Virus record (IMG/VR): IMGVR_UViG_3300030101_002380
Location: 75,906 to 113,624 of that record
From: a virus
Direction: 5' to 3' (one strand)
Length of the DNA: 37,719 nt
Part shown: in pieces, positions 34,811 to 37,719 of the stretch
Layout of the letters: each line of letters opens with the position of its first letter
Numbering within the stretch: the stretch's first letter is position 1
Program-made: the position numbers and the translations under genes
The notes under the pieces: generated by a model
Told to the model about the DNA's origin: nothing
What the model saw: the letters and a program-made list of their open reading frames with translations, nothing else
The model's database searches: none

Positions 34811-37719
34811 TTATAATATTGTTATCTCTGCTCCTGCAGCAACTAATTGTTTATATGTATTCATATCTATATCTATTGCTCCACCAGACTTGTAGAATGA
34901 TCCTCCAAATCTAGCTGAACCTGTTGTACCTACAACTACCTTATCATCTGGTCTAAATAAACCTGTGTTAGGATCATAGTTACCTTTATTTCCTGATGTA
35001 TCAGCATCAGTAGCTGCAAACATATTATCTGACAAATATGCATTTCTCATCATATTAGATTTTTGTTTTCTTGCATTTCTATCTGCAGCTATTTTAGTAA
35101 TAGGCTTTGCCATATCAATTGCCATATTACTTATCTTACTGTATGTTTGTGCACCTTTACTATCTACAGCTCTTAATAATGTATTATATGCTCTATCAGC
35201 AAGACCTGGTTTTTCACTTGCTAAATCTATTTGTGTACGTGCTAAATCAGCATCAGCTTGTTCTTGTTCTTGCTGTGCATCAAACTCGTCCATAGCAGCT
35301 AAATCACCATCAAATCCTCTTTCATTAGACTCTTCAAATCTATCTAAGTTTTCTTGTGTACCTTGGTACTCTGGAATATTACTCATTTGCTCTTCCAAGT
35401 TTGCACTAAATTCTTCTGATTGCTGTTGCATATCTTCTCCAGATGGTACAATTGTAGCATCAAATCCAGTTCCCATCAATCTACCCTCTTGTTCTGCCAT
35501 TGTATAATCCATTACATCAAATGATTTTTGTAACTCAGGTGATGGACTAAAGTCTACCTTTGGAACATTTAATGGGTTTGTATCAACTTGATTCATACTA
35601 AGTGAAGGGTTCTCAATTCTTTTATTCATGTCTGCTGTAAATGCATCAAAGCTATCTATAGATCTTTGAACTGCCTGTGAACTAGCATACATATCTGCAT
35701 CAGTCATAGGTTTGTATTGATCCTCAGTAGTTGGTGTAGTTAAGAATGAAGTATTTATTAATCCTGTTGGATTAGACAAACTTGGCCCTGGTGTAGTAAA
35801 TGGTGAAGGTTGATTACCTGATAAACTATAACCTGACAATGAAGGAACTGTTAATCCTAGTGTTGGATTATTAAACTCTCCAAGCTGTTGTGCTTTTGGT
35901 AATGAACCACCATCCTTCTTGTATTTGTTCATTATATTTAAAAAGTTTTGTTGTGCTCCTGGTGTATTTAAATTTAAATAACCTTGCATACCATACATAT
36001 TTCTACTTTGATCTCCAAATAAATCTCCACGTATACGGCTAAACATACTAGGCTCTGTATATTTTTTTAACATGTCCATTGTAAACTGATCACCAGGCAT
36101 TAATCCTTCTTTTTGTCTCATTTGAAACATACGTGCTTTTATTTCTGTTGGATCTGTAAAATAATTATAATCTTTTAAAAAGTCAGGATCTTCTTTATTC
36201 CAATTCATTATACGCTTATCCTTTCTTCTTAAGCTAGAAAGATCATCTACCTGCCTTTGACTAAAATTCCTACCAGCATGATCTAAAAAATGGCTATACT
36301 CATGCACACCTACACTACCATCTGCTCCCTTTACATAAAACCTTCCATCAGGAAAAGGGTTATACAAGTTTCCAGCACTAGACCTGCTAGTAAAACGGTT
36401 TGCATTTTTACCTGAAAAAAAACTAGCAGGATAAAAAATTCCAGCACTTGTATTCATATCATCTATAACTTTAGATGAAGATCTAAAACCAGACCGTTGA
36501 GCATCCTTAAATAAATCATCATATGTATTACGGAAATCACCTATACCTAAATTTAAATCACCTGGACGTTTGTATAAATATGGATTTTTATAAAACTCAA
36601 ACTGATTATTAGCAGACATAACCTTTTTATTAGGGTTTGTCATATCAGCAAAAGAAACCCTGCTATTTATTTTGTCATGTATACTTACACCAGGTACTTT
36701 AGCGGTGGGGTCAAAACTATATGGTCCTCCTATACCAGTTGGTTTATTTATATCATAATTTAACTTTGCATTATTTAATTCTCTAGAAAGACGCACCTTT
36801 TCTGTATTCATGTATCTTAAATAATCAGGATCACTTGTATATTTAGCTGCATATTCCATGCTTTCATCTATACCTTTTTTACCCCCGCTTAATATACCTT
36901 TGTTAGCTTTTGATTTATTAACCCCTTTAACAGCTTTATTTACATACTTACCACCTGTTGCTGCCCATCCTGCAAATGGAATCATAGCTGCAGCTGATAG
37001 AGCTGCATTTACTTTGTCACCTTCTGCTGCATACCAAGCTGCATTAAGCCCATCTGCAAGTTCTCCAACGCCTGGAATAAGTCCAGCTACATCTAATATA
37101 CCGTGTCCAATATTAGATACTTTTCTTTTATTTCTTCTCCACCAGTTTGGATCTTTCTCTATTAATTCTACTTCAGGTAACATTATGTTTATAGGTTCAC
37201 CATCTGGTCCTGTCATCATACCTTCTTCATTTACCTGCCCTTTATCTTGATAACGTGTTAAGCCACCGCCATAACGTACCATGTTTGGTGGTAAAGGTTT
37301 AAGATCTTCTAAGCCTGGCTCTTGATAGTCTGTAGGAGAATCTACTGGTTCATTAGCAAGTATTGGTTCCGGTAGAGTATTATCAACAGGTATTGATGAA
37401 GGTCCAATTTTAGGCAATGTAATTGGTTGATTTAAAGGATTTCTCATTGATCTTTGCCACTCTTCAGAATCATCACTACGGTCAAACGTGCTTGATCCTT
37501 CAAAGTCTTGTCTTATATAAGTATTAGGATCTCCATCAACAGTTGCAAAACCCGGTCCTTTTGTTAAATAATCAAGGGGTCTTACATTACCATTTACATT
37601 ACTAAATCCTAAATAACTTGCATCCTGATATTTGTTTTCCATTTGATCACCTATACCTGGACCTTTTCTACCATATGTAGCTCCAATACCTGTTTCTCTA
37701 AACTGATCTACATCAAAGT
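34811..37719 (-). CDS. Giant virion protein with pretoxin-like segment and zincin protease (N-terminus cut by window edge)
   Basis: An ATG at 37642 gives 943 residues, but the same frame stays open to the window edge (another 25 codons, reading FDVDQFRETGIGATYGRKGPGIGDQ), so the true start is probably outside and this entry is partial. Numbering here is from the ATG at 37642. RYGGGLTRYQDKG lies at 123-135. Residues 178-231 are a pretoxin-type hydrophobic segment (LDVAGLIPGVGELADGLNA, then AMIPFAGWAATGGK), closely resembling the region before toxin domains in bacterial polymorphic toxins. HEYSHFLDH at 447-455 is a zincin metalloprotease motif. GGSLPKAQ is at 578-585. Residues 600-800 are Gln/Asp/Pro-rich and probably disordered. 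The C-terminus has RFGGSFYKSGGAIDID. I infer an ejected virion protein with membrane-insertion and protease activities. The stop is two bases from the next gene start. Confidence 0.85.
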   Translation of the reverse strand, partial: FDVDQFRETGIGATYGRKGPGIGDQMENKYQDASYLGFSNVNGNVRPLDYLTKGPGFATVDGDPNTYIRQDFEGSSTFDRSDDSEEWQRSMRNPLNQPITLPKIGPSSIPVDNTLPEPILANEPVDSPTDYQEPGLEDLKPLPPNMVRYGGGLTRYQDKGQVNEEGMMTGPDGEPINIMLPEVELIEKDPNWWRRNKRKVSNIGHGILDVAGLIPGVGELADGLNAAWYAAEGDKVNAALSAAAMIPFAGWAATGGKYVNKAVKGVNKSKANKGILSGGKKGIDESMEYAAKYTSDPDYLRYMNTEKVRLSRELNNAKLNYDINKPTGIGGPYSFDPTAKVPGVSIHDKINSRVSFADMTNPNKKVMSANNQFEFYKNPYLYKRPGDLNLGIGDFRNTYDDLFKDAQRSGFRSSSKVIDDMNTSAGIFYPASFFSGKNANRFTSRSSAGNLYNPFPDGRFYVKGADGSVGVHEYSHFLDHAGRNFSQRQVDDLSSLRRKDKRIMNWNKEDPDFLKDYNYFTDPTEIKARMFQMRQKEGLMPGDQFTMDMLKKYTEPSMFSRIRGDLFGDQSRNMYGMQGYLNLNTPGAQQNFLNIMNKYKKDGGSLPKAQQLGEFNNPTLGLTVPSLSGYSLSGNQPSPFTTPGPSLSNPTGLINTSFLTTPTTEDQYKPMTDADMYASSQAVQRSIDSFDAFTADMNKRIENPSLSMNQVDTNPLNVPKVDFSPSPELQKSFDVMDYTMAEQEGRLMGTGFDATIVPSGEDMQQQSEEFSANLEEQMSNIPEYQGTQENLDRFEESNERGFDGDLAAMDEFDAQQEQEQADADLARTQIDLASEKPGLADRAYNTLLRAVDSKGAQTYSKISNMAIDMAKPITKIAADRNARKQKSNMMRNAYLSDNMFAATDADTSGNKGNYDPNTGLFRPDDKVVVGTTGSARFGGSFYKSGGAIDIDMNTYKQLVAAGAEITIL

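Noticed and set aside
36858-37250. Plus-strand 130-codon frame opposite the pretoxin-like region
   Set aside because: It is an antisense reading of the Gly/Ala-rich segment; the minus-strand frame has clear domain content and is continuous with the giant gene.
1-37719. tRNA genes, CRISPR arrays, insertion sequences, integrase or att sites
   Set aside because: No cloverleaf-like segments, regularly spaced repeats, transposase or integrase motifs were noticed, and the DNA is almost fully occupied by coding frames.

Overview
The window is an A/T-rich stretch of a tailed phage genome and very probably belongs to a crAss-like phage (Crassvirales) that infects a marine-type Bacteroidetes host, most likely a flavobacterium. 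The main evidence is a 5043-residue protein carrying the DFDID catalytic motif of the crAss-like virion RNA polymerase, in its usual setting (RIPSQ..., VVDFLP, GADFDIDKLY). It sits among other giant minus-strand proteins of the kind these phages package in the virion. Host clues are signal peptides ending LFGQ, a lipoprotein with the DxYPxETSW/DQYGDG domain common in secreted Bacteroidetes proteins, a DUF5522-type Cys-rich protein, and one perfect TAnnTTTG promoter box. The standard genetic code is used, with TAA and TAG stops seen.

Layout. Positions 1-3342 (minus) hold eight small, tightly packed genes: a truncated lipoprotein, an exported thioredoxin-fold protein without its cysteines, two paralogous GEWALFPW-motif proteins, a membrane/coiled-coil protein, two proteins with very basic tails, and a second membrane/coiled-coil (holin- or spanin-like) protein. 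Positions 3343-5678 (plus) hold a short leftward/rightward divergence region with a TTGACC-N18-TATAAT promoter, a 59-residue unknown protein, an adenosylcobalamin-dependent (class II) ribonucleotide reductase, and a small CCxxGCxxC protein whose start overlaps the reductase end. From 5683 to the right edge (minus) lie five giant genes in one direction, with gaps of 2-10 bases except for one 62-base gap at 30031-30092 that contains a host-like promoter box.

How the genes work together (inference). The five giants look like virion-internal cargo that enters the cell with the DNA. They carry the RNA polymerase, a PD-(D/E)XK nuclease, one clear and one degenerate zincin protease in neighbouring genes and another zincin near the right edge, two polymorphic-toxin-like hydrophobic translocation segments, and a stretch resembling a small beta-barrel. 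Together these would carry cargo across the envelope, process it and start early transcription. The plus-strand cassette supplies deoxynucleotides. The small left-hand genes are exported, membrane-bound or structural and may serve lysis, surface modification or virion decoration.

No tRNA, rRNA, CRISPR array, insertion sequence or integrase was seen. No stretch above 300 bases lacks a gene; the non-coding gaps are 3343-3425 (83 bases), 3606-3685 (80 bases) and 30031-30092 (62 bases). Both edge genes are cut by the window.
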